DNA of 64,000 bases. Origin: Stappia sp. (GTDB lineage Bacteria; Pseudomonadota; Alphaproteobacteria; Rhizobiales; Stappiaceae). Where the stretch lies: assembly GCF_040110915.1 (NCBI RefSeq), contig NZ_CP157793.1:1934939-1998938 (forward strand), written 5' to 3'. The notes below the pieces were generated by a model. It worked only from the letters and a program-made list of their open reading frames with translations. It had not been told where the DNA came from and searched no databases. Positions 1-7,731 of this stretch are shown one piece after another. How positions within the stretch are numbered: the stretch's first letter is position 1; each line of letters begins with the position of its first letter. Made by a program: the position numbers and the translations under genes.

Positions 1-1102
1 GTTCCGCCTCCTGCTCCGCATGAAGCCGGCGACGTTCGACGGCATTCTCCTTGAACACCGCGACAGCAGAGGCGATGGCGCCGATTTCGTCACTCCGCGC
101 CAGACCGGGAACGACCGTCTCGAGATCGCCATCGGCAATGCGGCTCATGGAGTGCGTGACCTGCGCAAGGGGTCGCGCGAGCAGCTGCCGGAAGACGGTT
201 CCAAGCGTCCCGATCATCACGACGATCGCGATCCCGGCCGCGATCAGCACGGTCCTGCGGAAATCCGTGACTTCGGCAAAGGCAACGCCGCGATCAATGG
301 ACATGCCAACATGCCAGTCCACGCCCGGCAGACCGGGAATTGGCTCGAAACGCAGCAGCCTTTCGCTGCCATCGACGCGGACCGCCGACTGAAGCGCATC
401 CGAAAGGGCGAGATCGCCGTCCGGGAAACTCTCCGCGAGGGTCCGCGAAATCTGGTCCGCCTCCGGATGGATGAGAATCTTGCCCTTGCCATCGACGATG
501 AACAGGTGCCCGAGGTCACCCAGATCGGAGTCCACCAGCATCTGGCGCACCGTATCGATGGCGAAGTCGCTTCCGACAACGCCGACGAGCGCTCCGTCCA
601 CGAAACGCGGCACGGCAACGGTCACCGTCAGCCCGCCGGAACTGGCGTCCATGTAGGGCTCGGTGAGGGTTGGCCCACCCGCTTCGGCCGCGGCCTTGTA
701 CCAGGGCCGCTGTCGGGGATCGTAGCCTTCCGGCAACTCGATGTCCGGCCAGGCGATCATCTTGCCCGCCTCGGTTCCGTAGTAGGTCAGATCGAACGTC
801 TCGACGAGCGCGGGAAGGTCGAAGCTCTGCGGCCGTATCGCCTCGTTTTCGAGGTCCCGGAGGGATTGCGCGGCTGCTTGCGTCAACAGGACGCGGCTGC
901 CGAGCCAATTGTCGACGCCCCGCGCCATTGCCTTGCCCAGAAACGAAAGCGTTTCATCGACCTTTCTGGAGGCTTCCATTCGCTTGGTCGTATCGTTGTA
1001 GAAGGCGAAACCGGCGAAAACGATGACCACGACGAGCGTCGCGGCCGCGAGTATACGGCTCATCAAGCCGCGACCCGGGGTTCGAGAGCGAGACATCGAC
1101 AT
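1..1102 (-). CDS. Methyl-accepting chemotaxis protein, amino-terminal part (runs off left edge)
   Basis: Transmembrane chemoreceptor that senses a periplasmic ligand and signals to CheA/CheW. The reading frame is open from an ATG at 1102 to the window edge. Visible in order: a short basic amino terminus, a membrane segment near residues 13-27, a large periplasmic region with the dCache look (short motifs DLTYYGTEAGK, RPWYK, FVDGALVGVVGSDF, IHPEADQ), a second membrane segment near residues 275-295, then a HAMP region (ARPLAQVTHSMSRIADGD) ending in AVFKENAVERRRL. The methyl-accepting coiled coil would lie to the left of the window. A GGAGG sits about nine bases before the start, and a second ATG two codons later is also possible. 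The ligand cannot be told; dCache_1 receptors often bind amino acids. The receptor family call is firm for this amino-terminal half. Confidence 0.88.
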   Translation of the reverse strand, partial: MSMSRSRTPGRGLMSRILAAATLVVVIVFAGFAFYNDTTKRMEASRKVDETLSFLGKAMARGVDNWLGSRVLLTQAAAQSLRDLENEAIRPQSFDLPALVETFDLTYYGTEAGKMIAWPDIELPEGYDPRQRPWYKAAAEAGGPTLTEPYMDASSGGLTVTVAVPRFVDGALVGVVGSDFAIDTVRQMLVDSDLGDLGHLFIVDGKGKILIHPEADQISRTLAESFPDGDLALSDALQSAVRVDGSERLLRFEPIPGLPGVDWHVGMSIDRGVAFAEVTDFRRTVLIAAGIAIVVMIGTLGTVFRQLLARPLAQVTHSMSRIADGDLETVVPGLARSDEIGAIASAVAVFKENAVERRRLHAEQEAE

Positions 1103-1474
1103 TTTTGCAAGACCTCCAGGGGCCGGCTCGGGTTTCGCCCGAGTTCCGTAGCGGCACAGTGAATTCCTTTGAAACTCACCTAGAGGAGATTCGTAACAAA
1201 AGGGTTTCCTGCGTTCTTCTGAATCAAGACGCACGGCAATAAAAACAAACAGAACAAGTAATACACCTGGATCCGCAGGGACTGCGAATTCTGCCCGGTC
1301 GAACCCAAGCTGTCAGAGCGCCGACACGGCCTGACACCGGCGGCGTCTGCTCCATCGGGCAAGCGAACGGCGAGATCTCGCAGGCATTGCGACCCGGCCC
1401 GGCAAACGATCGAAGAAAAACCGAGGCATGAAGCGGTCGCCGCCTGCACGTTTTGCGCAACCCGGTGTCGGCGG
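1103..1474. other. Intergenic region with no gene seen
   Basis: This stretch lies between the GNAT-like gene and the chemoreceptor, both read leftwards, so it holds the chemoreceptor promoter. It is clearly AT-richer around 1190-1265 than the flanking genes. Open frames crossing it are shadows with no convincing start. I see no clean promoter hexamers or strong hairpin. Confidence 0.5.
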
Positions 1475-2602
1475 TCAGAAGTCGTTGACGAGACGCGACC
1501 AGCTCTCGGACGCCAGGCCGCCGGCGTAGAAGCGGCCCGACTCGACCGCCTCCCGCAGTCCGTCGTCGACCGACGCATAGAGAAAATATCCTCTGTGGCG
1601 AAAGCCCATGTGCGGCTGCACCTGGAGGGCCGCGAGCAGGAACTGCTGCGCCATGCCGTGCGCCATCGTGTGACCCTCCGCATCGAGACGCACGAGCAAG
1701 GCCTCCACCGCCGCCGCCTCGTCTCCGGGCGCGCACAAGAGGTTCAGCACCCAGGCCGGCCCCTCGGGCTTTGCGTAATAGGCATAGGCCGCCTTGATGC
1801 CGCCGGCCGCCGTCTCCGCCAGCGCGAACGACAGCTGTCCGCGGCGATGGTTGCGCGCCGCCATGGTCGCGATCCATCCGAACTCGGCGCATTGCCAGTC
1901 GGGATACACTTCGAAACGTTTCAGGAATGCGTGTGCCGCCTCCGCGAAGGCCGCCGCATCGACCGCGCGCAGCGACAGCGTTTCGGCCGCGCGGGCCGGC
2001 CCGGCGGCCCGGCGGAACACACCGTCGGCCAGCGCCGCGGGCAGGCGCGACACCTGCCGCACCACCGCTCCGCCCGGGCCGGACCACCTGCGCCGCGTGC
2101 GATGGAGCAGATGCGCGGACGGGCGGAAGACGCGCCGCCATTCCAGGCTTTCCACGGGCAGCACCCCGCCCTTCAGGGCCTCCCAGTGGCGCGCGCTCCT
2201 GGGAACGGCGGTGTCGGAGAACAGAAGATCGTAGTGCGAGCTGCGCAGATGCTTGTGGAGCGCGGCGGCCCCGCGCAAACCCTGCTGGCCGTCGGCCATG
2301 AAGGAGCACAAGAGGCGCGCGGCCACGCTCTCGCCGCTCACGCGAAAGCGCATCGGCACGCCGATGAGGGCGGCCCGTATCCGTCCGTCGGAGGCTTCGT
2401 AGACGATGCTGCCGTTGTCGCGATTCAATACGGGACTGCCGAAGCAGAACTCCGACAGATAGTCGACGAGATCCCCGCAGGCGCGACGCTTGCCGCCGCG
2501 AAACACAGACAGGAACATCGTGGCCACCGCCTCGACGTCACGCGGCTCCATCGGCCGCACGCCGGTTTTCGCGACCGGCGGAAAATCCCGTTCAATCCGC
2601 AT
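1475..2602 (-). CDS. GNAT-like acetyltransferase-family protein, uncharacterised
   Basis: Protein of about 375 residues. Its first part (VRPMEPRDVEAVATMF, then VPMRFRVSGESVAARLLCSFM and GAAALHKHLRSS) resembles the N-acetyltransferase fold, and the second half looks like another degenerate GNAT-type domain (QLSFALAETAAGGIKAAYAYY, FRHRGYFLYAS near the end). Such two-lobed proteins are usually annotated as GNAT or DUF acetyltransferase-like; substrate unknown. I prefer the ATG at 2602 because the recognisable domain begins just after it. A GGAGGGG lies upstream but 13 bases away, so the GTG at 2641 remains possible. It stands alone, upstream of the chemoreceptor on the same strand, with no operon partner. 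Family assignment is from pattern only and moderate. Confidence 0.6.
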   Translation of the reverse strand: MRIERDFPPVAKTGVRPMEPRDVEAVATMFLSVFRGGKRRACGDLVDYLSEFCFGSPVLNRDNGSIVYEASDGRIRAALIGVPMRFRVSGESVAARLLCSFMADGQQGLRGAAALHKHLRSSHYDLLFSDTAVPRSARHWEALKGGVLPVESLEWRRVFRPSAHLLHRTRRRWSGPGGAVVRQVSRLPAALADGVFRRAAGPARAAETLSLRAVDAAAFAEAAHAFLKRFEVYPDWQCAEFGWIATMAARNHRRGQLSFALAETAAGGIKAAYAYYAKPEGPAWVLNLLCAPGDEAAAVEALLVRLDAEGHTMAHGMAQQFLLAALQVQPHMGFRHRGYFLYASVDDGLREAVESGRFYAGGLASESWSRLVNDF

Positions 2603-2812
2603 GCGTGGTCTCAGTCCCCTCCACGACACGGTCTCCCGCACCTTGCCGCACCCGCAGGCGCTCCCTGCCCCTCAATGGAGCGCGAGGATCGCATGGGGCC
2701 ATTGCCAATCGATTAATCGCGCAAAGAACGAACATCTCGCGCAGTGCAACCCGTCGAGACGCCCACCGGCATCCCGGCGCCGCGAAGCGTGTGAAAAACT
2801 GCGCCACGGGAC

Positions 2813-2841
2813 TTGCGGAGCCGGGAGGCTTCCTTTAGATA
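2813..2841 (+). promoter_or_regulatory. Promoter of tRNA-Val(CAC)
   Basis: TTGCGG at 2813-2818 and TAGATA at 2836-2841 are separated by exactly 17 bases, and the tRNA begins 23 bases after the -10 element. This is a good vegetative-sigma promoter layout for a stable RNA gene. Confidence 0.6.
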
Positions 2842-2864
2842 CCCCTCACCGGCCGACAGGCTAC

Positions 2865-2939
2865 GGGCGATTAGCTCAGCGGGAGAGCGTTCCGTTCACA
2901 CCGGAAAGGTCACTGGTTCAATCCCAGTATCGCCCACCA
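2865..2939 (+). tRNA. tRNA-Val (anticodon CAC)
   Basis: A complete cloverleaf: acceptor GGGCGAT pairs with ATCGCCC, the D arm contains TAGCTCAG, the anticodon stem TTCCG/CGGAA encloses the loop TTCACAC, giving anticodon CAC (valine, GUG codon). The T arm is CTGGTTCAATCCCAG, and the 3' CCA is encoded at 2937-2939. The gene is followed by AT-richer DNA carrying a small orphan gene, which is worth noting because tRNA 3' ends are common integration targets. Confidence 0.95.
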
Positions 2940-2977
2940 TTCTTTTCAACGACTTATACTGAATATACGGAACGGCC

Positions 2978-2997
2978 TCTGGTTCAAGTGAACCAGA
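2978..2997. repeat. Perfect 9-bp inverted repeat
   Basis: Arms TCTGGTTCA (2978-2986) and TGAACCAGA (2989-2997) are separated by two bases. The left arm shares CTGGTTCAA with the T arm of the adjacent tRNA-Val. It may be an operator, a transcript hairpin or a trace of a recombination site; there is no T-run after it, so it is not a classical terminator. Confidence 0.6.
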
Positions 2998-3076
2998 CGG
3001 ATAGGCTTTTTCGATAGTGTCCCAGTTTGAAATCAAGCCTGATTGACAAGGTATCGAATGTCGACCCGGCTTCCTA

Positions 3077-3096
3077 TATGCTTAGGGGTAAGCATA
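3077..3096. promoter_or_regulatory. Operator-like inverted repeat overlapping a -10 element
   Basis: Perfect 8-bp arms TATGCTTA (3077-3084) and TAAGCATA (3089-3096) with a GGGG centre. The left arm overlaps CTATAT at 3074-3079, which matches an alphaproteobacterial -10 box; no good -35 lies at standard spacing. The right arm abuts the AAGGAGG ribosome site of the 66-residue gene. The placement suits a repressor site or a 5'-UTR hairpin controlling that gene. Confidence 0.45.
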
Positions 3097-3106
3097 AGGA
3101 GGAATC

Positions 3107-3307
3107 ATGCAGCAACTTGAACGGCTGCCGACCCGAGAAGAATTCGGCCAAAACGTCTTGAAACAGCGAGAAACTGCTTTTCAGATGGAGCAAGAGGCCC
3201 TCGCCTCAGGCAATACGCGAGGCGCTAAGGATTACTCAAAGATCGTTCGTCAGTACGACAAATTGATTTATGAATATGGGTTAGATCGCTATGCCGACCT
3301 GACCTAA
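3107..3307 (+). CDS. Small orphan protein of 66 residues
   Basis: I do not recognise this protein. It starts at an ATG preceded by a near-perfect AAGGAGG (3096-3102) with a four-base gap, the best ribosome site in this part of the window, so it is probably translated. The product is charged and helical looking (LPTREEFGQNVLKQ, AFQMEQEALASG, DYSKIVRQYDKLIYEYGLDR), with no signal peptide, membrane segment or cysteine. Codon use (AAA, AAT, TTA, TAT, GAT) is AT-richer than the neighbouring genes, which suggests acquired DNA, as does its position behind tRNA-Val(CAC). An inverted repeat sits across its putative promoter. It could be a small antitoxin, a phage remnant or a regulator; no function is claimed. 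Confidence 0.65.
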   Translation: MQQLERLPTREEFGQNVLKQRETAFQMEQEALASGNTRGAKDYSKIVRQYDKLIYEYGLDRYADLT

Positions 3308-3386
3308 AGGACAAAAGCGCCCCGCCCACGCCGACGAAAAACTCGGCGAAGATCTGGTGCGGAACCAACGCGATCAACCGCCCTCG

Positions 3387-4244
3387 TCACGTCGCCCCGT
3401 CGTGCCGGGCGGCGATCCGCGCCAGCAGGACGCGGTAGGCGGCGTGTGTGTGGGGTGCAGCGGTGCGCACCAGAAACGACAGCAATTCCGTGCCCTCCAG
3501 AACATCGGCGACATAGGCGTTGGCGAAAGCCTCGGCCGCATGTGCGATCGTGAGCGTCGGTGTTCCCAGATGCCGGAACCTCCGATAATAGGCCCGCGGC
3601 GGACCGCTGCCGCGCGCCAGATCGTAGACCGCGCCGATGAAGGCGCCGACCACGGCGAACCCGTAGATCTGGAGCCGCGGATCGCACGCCGGAGACCGCC
3701 CCGCCGGCGCCCCCCGCCGGGCGCGGATCAGCGCGGCCAGCGCCTCTTCCATGCGTCCGGCGCGCCACTGCCGGGCGACGCGACGGGCCTCCCGCCGGTC
3801 GGCGATCAGCGCCAGCAGACATGCATGCGCCGCCGGCGGAAACTCCGGCATCTCCCGCCCCTCCCCAGCGACGCGCGACCGCGCCGCGACCCAACGCTCG
3901 CCGATCCGGTCGCGATCCCGGCGAATCGCCGGGGCAAGCCAGATCGAGCGGCCGCCCTGGTCGGCCGGCCGCCCGTGCAGATCGATCGCATGTCCCATTT
4001 CATGCGCGAAGACGCCGACCCAGATGGCCCCGTCGGGCATCGCCTCGAAGCGGGCCGGCGCGACGATATAGTGTCCGTCCGCCCGATAGGCCCCGCGCGC
4101 GCCGGCCGGGAACTTGCGTTTGACCGGCGGGGTCGCATTGAAGGCCAGAATGGCGACGGGATTCGCGTTCTCCGACAGATGCTTGACATAGTGACGCTCG
4201 AACGCGGTGCGTTCTGCGAAGCGGGCGGCCTGGCCCCTGGACAT
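3387..4244 (-). CDS. Uncharacterised protein with HExxH zinc-protease-like motif
   Basis: Cytoplasmic-looking protein of 285 residues without signal peptide or membrane segment. Residues 81-90 read HEMGHAIDLH, a typical HExxH zinc-binding and catalytic motif in a suitable hydrophobic setting (WVGVFAHEMGHA). A third zinc ligand is not obvious; H90 or a later acidic residue could serve. The second half is rich in alanine and arginine and contains YGFAVVGAFIGAVYDLARG and HAAEAFANAYVADVLEGTELL. The start is an ATG with only a weak ribosome site. It stands alone, convergent with the 66-residue gene and divergent from the GlxA-type regulator. It may be a minor metallopeptidase family or a protein that kept only the fold. 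Function unknown. Confidence 0.6.
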   Translation of the reverse strand: MSRGQAARFAERTAFERHYVKHLSENANPVAILAFNATPPVKRKFPAGARGAYRADGHYIVAPARFEAMPDGAIWVGVFAHEMGHAIDLHGRPADQGGRSIWLAPAIRRDRDRIGERWVAARSRVAGEGREMPEFPPAAHACLLALIADRREARRVARQWRAGRMEEALAALIRARRGAPAGRSPACDPRLQIYGFAVVGAFIGAVYDLARGSGPPRAYYRRFRHLGTPTLTIAHAAEAFANAYVADVLEGTELLSFLVRTAAPHTHAAYRVLLARIAARHDGAT

Positions 4245-4740
4245 GCGCTCTCGTGGTTTCGGACGGCAGGACGCGGGCCCGGTGCGGGCCCGTCTGCGTC
4301 GTCACGGTGCAACCGCTTGAATTACCGGGGACTTAATCGCAAGAGGCACGGTTTCAGTCGATCGGCGACGCACCGGAATAGAGCGGGCCCGCCTCGCTGA
4401 ATTCGCGCATCGCGTCTGCCAATTCTTTAGAAATCCGGGAGACATCCCGGCACGCGCACAAATTTTCCCCAACGTCTATCGGTTCGCGCATGCCCTTGGC
4501 GGACGCGCGACGACGCTGCGCGGGCCATGCCGACAACCGATCCAGAAGACATTTTCATGAAAGGTGCGCCGCACAACGAAGAAATACAATATTTAATTCA
4601 GTATTACTTGATATCGCAATGCGTGATTTGATTTTTCCAGTATTGAAGAATGTTTTTATTTGACAGGCCCGGTGACGAGGATCAGGATTTTCGGAAAATA
4701 GAAACGACCCTTCCGGAACACTTGAACGCGGGCACAGCGC
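4245..4740. other. Intergenic promoter region, AT-rich in its second half
   Basis: About 500 bases between divergent genes. Bases 4540-4680 are strikingly AT-rich for this genome and contain the 10-base palindrome TTTCATGAAA (4553-4562) and two similar CAGTATT words; this is probably where the GlxA-type regulator is controlled. A leftward 45-codon frame at 4354-4491 has atypical codons and a poor ribosome site and is not called. Confidence 0.5.
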
Positions 4741-5772
4741 ATGTCGGCACACGCTTCCAGCGACGTCCAGTCGATCGCCATCATCGTTCTCGATCAGTTT
4801 TCGCTGATCGCCTACACCTCCACGATCGAACCGATCCGGCTCGCCAACCGGGTGCTGGGCGAGGATCACTATCGGTGGAAGACCTATTCGCTCGACGGCA
4901 ACGCGGTCCAGGCGAGCAACGGCTGCCGGATTTCCGTCGACGGATCGATCGCGGATCTGGACGACGCCGACATCACGCTGATCTGCTCGGGCGTCGACGT
5001 GGAGCGGGTTTTCCTGCCGCGCGAACTGGGCACCAAGCTGCGCCGGCTGAACGCGCGCGGGCGCACCTACGGCGCCGTGTGCACCGGCTCCTATGTGCTG
5101 GCGCGCTTCAATCTTCTGGAGGGCCGGCGCTGCACCATCCACTGGGAGAACCTGCGCTCCTTCCGCGAGGAGTTCCCGGATGTGGATGTGTCCGGCGATC
5201 TCTTCGCCATCGACCGCAACTGCATCACCTGCGCCGGCGGCATGGCGGCGCTCGACATGATGCTGCGCGTGATCGCGATCCAGCACGGCGCCTATCTGGC
5301 GCATGAGGTCGCCGAAGTCGCGCTCTACCAGAACATGCGCTCCGGCGAGAGCGCGCAGCGCCACGATCTGGAAAGCCGCACCGGCATCTCCAACGTCAAG
5401 ATCCTCGATGCCATCCGCATCATGGACCTGCATATCGAGGATCCCCTCTCCTGCCAGCAGCTCGCCATGACGGTGAGCCTGAGCCCGCGCCAGCTCGAGC
5501 GGCTGTTCCGCCGCCACTTCGACTGCACGCCCGGCCAGTATTACCTGAAGCTGCGGCTGGAAACCGCGCGGGACCTCCTGCGTCGCACGAACCGGGCCGT
5601 GCTCGACGTGGCCATCGCCTGCGGCTTTGCCTCCACGTCGCATTTCACCAAATGCTACCGCGAGCGCTACGGCTGCACGCCGACCGAGGAGCGGCAGTCC
5701 TATTTCTGGGCCCATGGCGCGCGCAAGGGCGCCCGTACGCGCGCGCCTCTCGCCGCCGTGACCGGCAGTTGA
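4741..5772 (+). CDS. GlxA family transcriptional regulator (DJ-1/PfpI plus AraC HTH)
   Basis: DNA-binding regulator of 343 residues. Residues 10-175 form a class I glutamine-amidotransferase-like (DJ-1/PfpI) sensor domain with the elbow cysteine in GAVCTGSYVLA (C114). Residues 215-320 form an AraC-type double helix-turn-helix (CQQLAMTVSLSPRQLERLF, then LDVAIACGFASTSHFTKCYR). This is the architecture of the choline, carnitine and arginine catabolism regulators (GbdR, CdhR, ArgR) of proteobacteria, in which the sensor half binds an effector rather than catalysing. It has a long upstream region and no obvious target operon beside it; the amino-acid transporter four kilobases downstream is a possible target by proximity only. 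The family call is firm; effector and targets are unknown. Confidence 0.88.
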   Translation: MSAHASSDVQSIAIIVLDQFSLIAYTSTIEPIRLANRVLGEDHYRWKTYSLDGNAVQASNGCRISVDGSIADLDDADITLICSGVDVERVFLPRELGTKLRRLNARGRTYGAVCTGSYVLARFNLLEGRRCTIHWENLRSFREEFPDVDVSGDLFAIDRNCITCAGGMAALDMMLRVIAIQHGAYLAHEVAEVALYQNMRSGESAQRHDLESRTGISNVKILDAIRIMDLHIEDPLSCQQLAMTVSLSPRQLERLFRRHFDCTPGQYYLKLRLETARDLLRRTNRAVLDVAIACGFASTSHFTKCYRERYGCTPTEERQSYFWAHGARKGARTRAPLAAVTGS

Positions 5773-6087
5773 TCCCCAACGGTCGCGCGACGCGCCGGCC
5801 GGCAGTCGGAAAGGCAAGCCCGTTTCATCCGGCCATTTGCACTGGATGCAGTAACGGCACGTCCGGGCCCGACTTCCGGGCCAAACGGCTTGACCTGACG
5901 GCTTTCTCAACGTCTTGCCAGACGATTGGGCCGGGACAACTGCGCCCGGATCGCCCGGCGAGAAAGCTCACGTTACGGCACATGCAATTCCTGTAACGCT
6001 TCATTCTCCAATTCTACGAATACCCCCGCACGATTCCGATTTTGTTCATCGATGCGACGTAGCGTTCGCCTCAAAAGGACGGATCGC
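5773..6087. other. Intergenic region before the kinase gene
   Basis: About 315 bases separating the GlxA-type regulator from the kinase. Bases 5990-6060 are AT-richer and probably hold the kinase promoter. No clear terminator or hexamer pair is seen. A frame open from 5926 continues into the kinase but has no kinase-like residues before 6088. Confidence 0.45.
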
Positions 6088-7731
6088 GTGCAGCATTACA
6101 TCAGACAAGACCTCTCCCAGGACAGGGTTCTCGGGAACCTGCTGGGCACGGCGCATCAGGGCCTGATGATCGTCGATTCCGATCTTCGGCTGGTGCTGGC
6201 CAACGAGACGGCCGTCCGCCTGCTCGGTCTGCCGGCCGACCTGGTCGCCGCGATGCCCACGCTCGCCGACCTGCTCCGCTTCGCCGCCGAACGCGGCGAT
6301 TTCGGCCCCGGCGACCCGCGGACCCATGTGGAGGCCGGCCTTGCCCGGGTGCGCGCGCGCCGTCCGTTCGACTTCGAGCGCCGCGATCATGCGGGAACCG
6401 TGCTGCGCGTGCAGGGAACGCCGACCCAGGACGGCGGCTTCGTCACCTTCTACTCCGACATCACCGAAGCCCGGCGCCATGAAGACGCGGCGGAAGAGGC
6501 ACGCCACGTGCTGGAACACCGTCTGGAGGAGCGCTCGGCCGAACTGCGGCGCGGCCGCGACCTGCTCTTCAACGCCGTGAACGCGGTGCGCGACGGGCTC
6601 GCCATTGTCGACGAGCGCGGCACCATCGTTCTCGCCAACGGCACCTTCAAGCGGCTGTTCAGGACCCCGGAGCGTCCGGAGCTCGAGGGCGCCAACATTC
6701 TGGAGGTCTTCGAGACCTCAGGCCCGCCCGGTCTGGCCGAGGCGCTGGAGGGCCTCGACACGGACCCCGAAATCCCCTGCGAGTTCCGCTTCGGCCGCGA
6801 GACCTGGTATCGGGTGAGCCGCCGCCCCATCGGCGCCGACGGAACGCTGACCTACAAACTCACCGACGTCACCGCCTTCAAGAAGCAGCACCGCGTCCTG
6901 CAGCGCCATGCCGACAAGCTCGTCAAGCTGCTGCGCAACGAACAGAAGATCAACGAGTTGCAGCGCGAGTTCGTGTCGATGGCCTCGCACGAGTTCCGCA
7001 CGCCGCTGGCGATCATCGCGAGCAACGCCCAGCGTCTGCAGCGCCGCCTCGACAAGGCGGGCACGGATGCGGGCGCGCCGGCAGTCGACGCCGAGACCCT
7101 GACCGCGCGGCTCGGCAACATCCGCCAGTCGGTCGACCGCATGCAGTATCTCATCAACCGCTTCCTGAGCTTTTCGCAGGGACAGTCCGGCATGCTGGAA
7201 ATCTCGCCCGTCCGCACGCCCCTGCGACCGCTGGTCGAGGCGGTCTGCGAGCACCGTCAGAAGGTCTGCGAGACACATCGGCTCGATCTCGACATCGCCG
7301 ATCTGCCGGAAATGGCCACCATCGACGCCAAGCTGATCGAGCAGAGCCTCGACAACCTGATTTCGAACGCCGTCAAATATTCGCCCGGCCAGGAGCGGGT
7401 GCGCATTCACGGCTTCACCGACGGGCGCTTCGCCGTCATCCGGATCGAGGACACGGGCGTCGGCATCCCCAAGAAGGAAATCCCGAAGATCTTCCGGCGC
7501 TACTACCGCGCCTCGACGGCGAGCGGCATTCCCGGCACCGGGATCGGGCTGCACATGACGGACATGATCGTGTCCGGACACGGCGGCCGTCTGAACGTCT
7601 ACAGCGAGGTCGGCAAGGCGACGACCGTCGAGATCCGCATTCCGCACAGCCGGAACGAGGCGGAGACCGGCGGGCCCGCTCTGCCAGAGGACCCGGAAAA
7701 CCGGCCCGTCGAAAAGGAGGTCGCGCAATGA
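6088..7731 (+). CDS. Soluble PAS-domain sensor histidine kinase
   Basis: Two-component sensor kinase of about 547 residues without membrane segments, so it senses in the cytoplasm. Two PAS-type domains lie near residues 20-130 (GLMIVDSDLRLVLANETA) and 165-270 (GLAIVDERGTIVLANGTF), joined by a helical linker. HisKA follows with the phosphorylated histidine in SMASHEFRTPLA (H301), then HATPase_c with N box DNLISNAVKYSP, EDTGVGIPKKE, an F-box-like KIFRRYYRA and GTGIGLHMT. I chose the GTG at 6088 because AAGGAC lies seven bases upstream; an in-frame ATG at 6052 is the alternative. Its end overlaps the response regulator gene by ATGA, so the two are translationally coupled and almost certainly partners. 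Signal unknown; PAS domains may bind haem, flavin or small molecules. Confidence 0.9.
   Translation: MQHYIRQDLSQDRVLGNLLGTAHQGLMIVDSDLRLVLANETAVRLLGLPADLVAAMPTLADLLRFAAERGDFGPGDPRTHVEAGLARVRARRPFDFERRDHAGTVLRVQGTPTQDGGFVTFYSDITEARRHEDAAEEARHVLEHRLEERSAELRRGRDLLFNAVNAVRDGLAIVDERGTIVLANGTFKRLFRTPERPELEGANILEVFETSGPPGLAEALEGLDTDPEIPCEFRFGRETWYRVSRRPIGADGTLTYKLTDVTAFKKQHRVLQRHADKLVKLLRNEQKINELQREFVSMASHEFRTPLAIIASNAQRLQRRLDKAGTDAGAPAVDAETLTARLGNIRQSVDRMQYLINRFLSFSQGQSGMLEISPVRTPLRPLVEAVCEHRQKVCETHRLDLDIADLPEMATIDAKLIEQSLDNLISNAVKYSPGQERVRIHGFTDGRFAVIRIEDTGVGIPKKEIPKIFRRYYRASTASGIPGTGIGLHMTDMIVSGHGGRLNVYSEVGKATTVEIRIPHSRNEAETGGPALPEDPENRPVEKEVAQ

Noticed and set aside
20..1162. Rightward frame of 380 codons at the left edge
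   Set aside because: It is antisense to a clear chemoreceptor with Cache and HAMP regions; its product is arginine/histidine rich with no domain.
4354..4536. Leftward small frame (45-60 codons) upstream of the HExxH gene
   Set aside because: Rare codons for this genome, weak ribosome site and no recognisable sequence; it could be real but cannot be supported.
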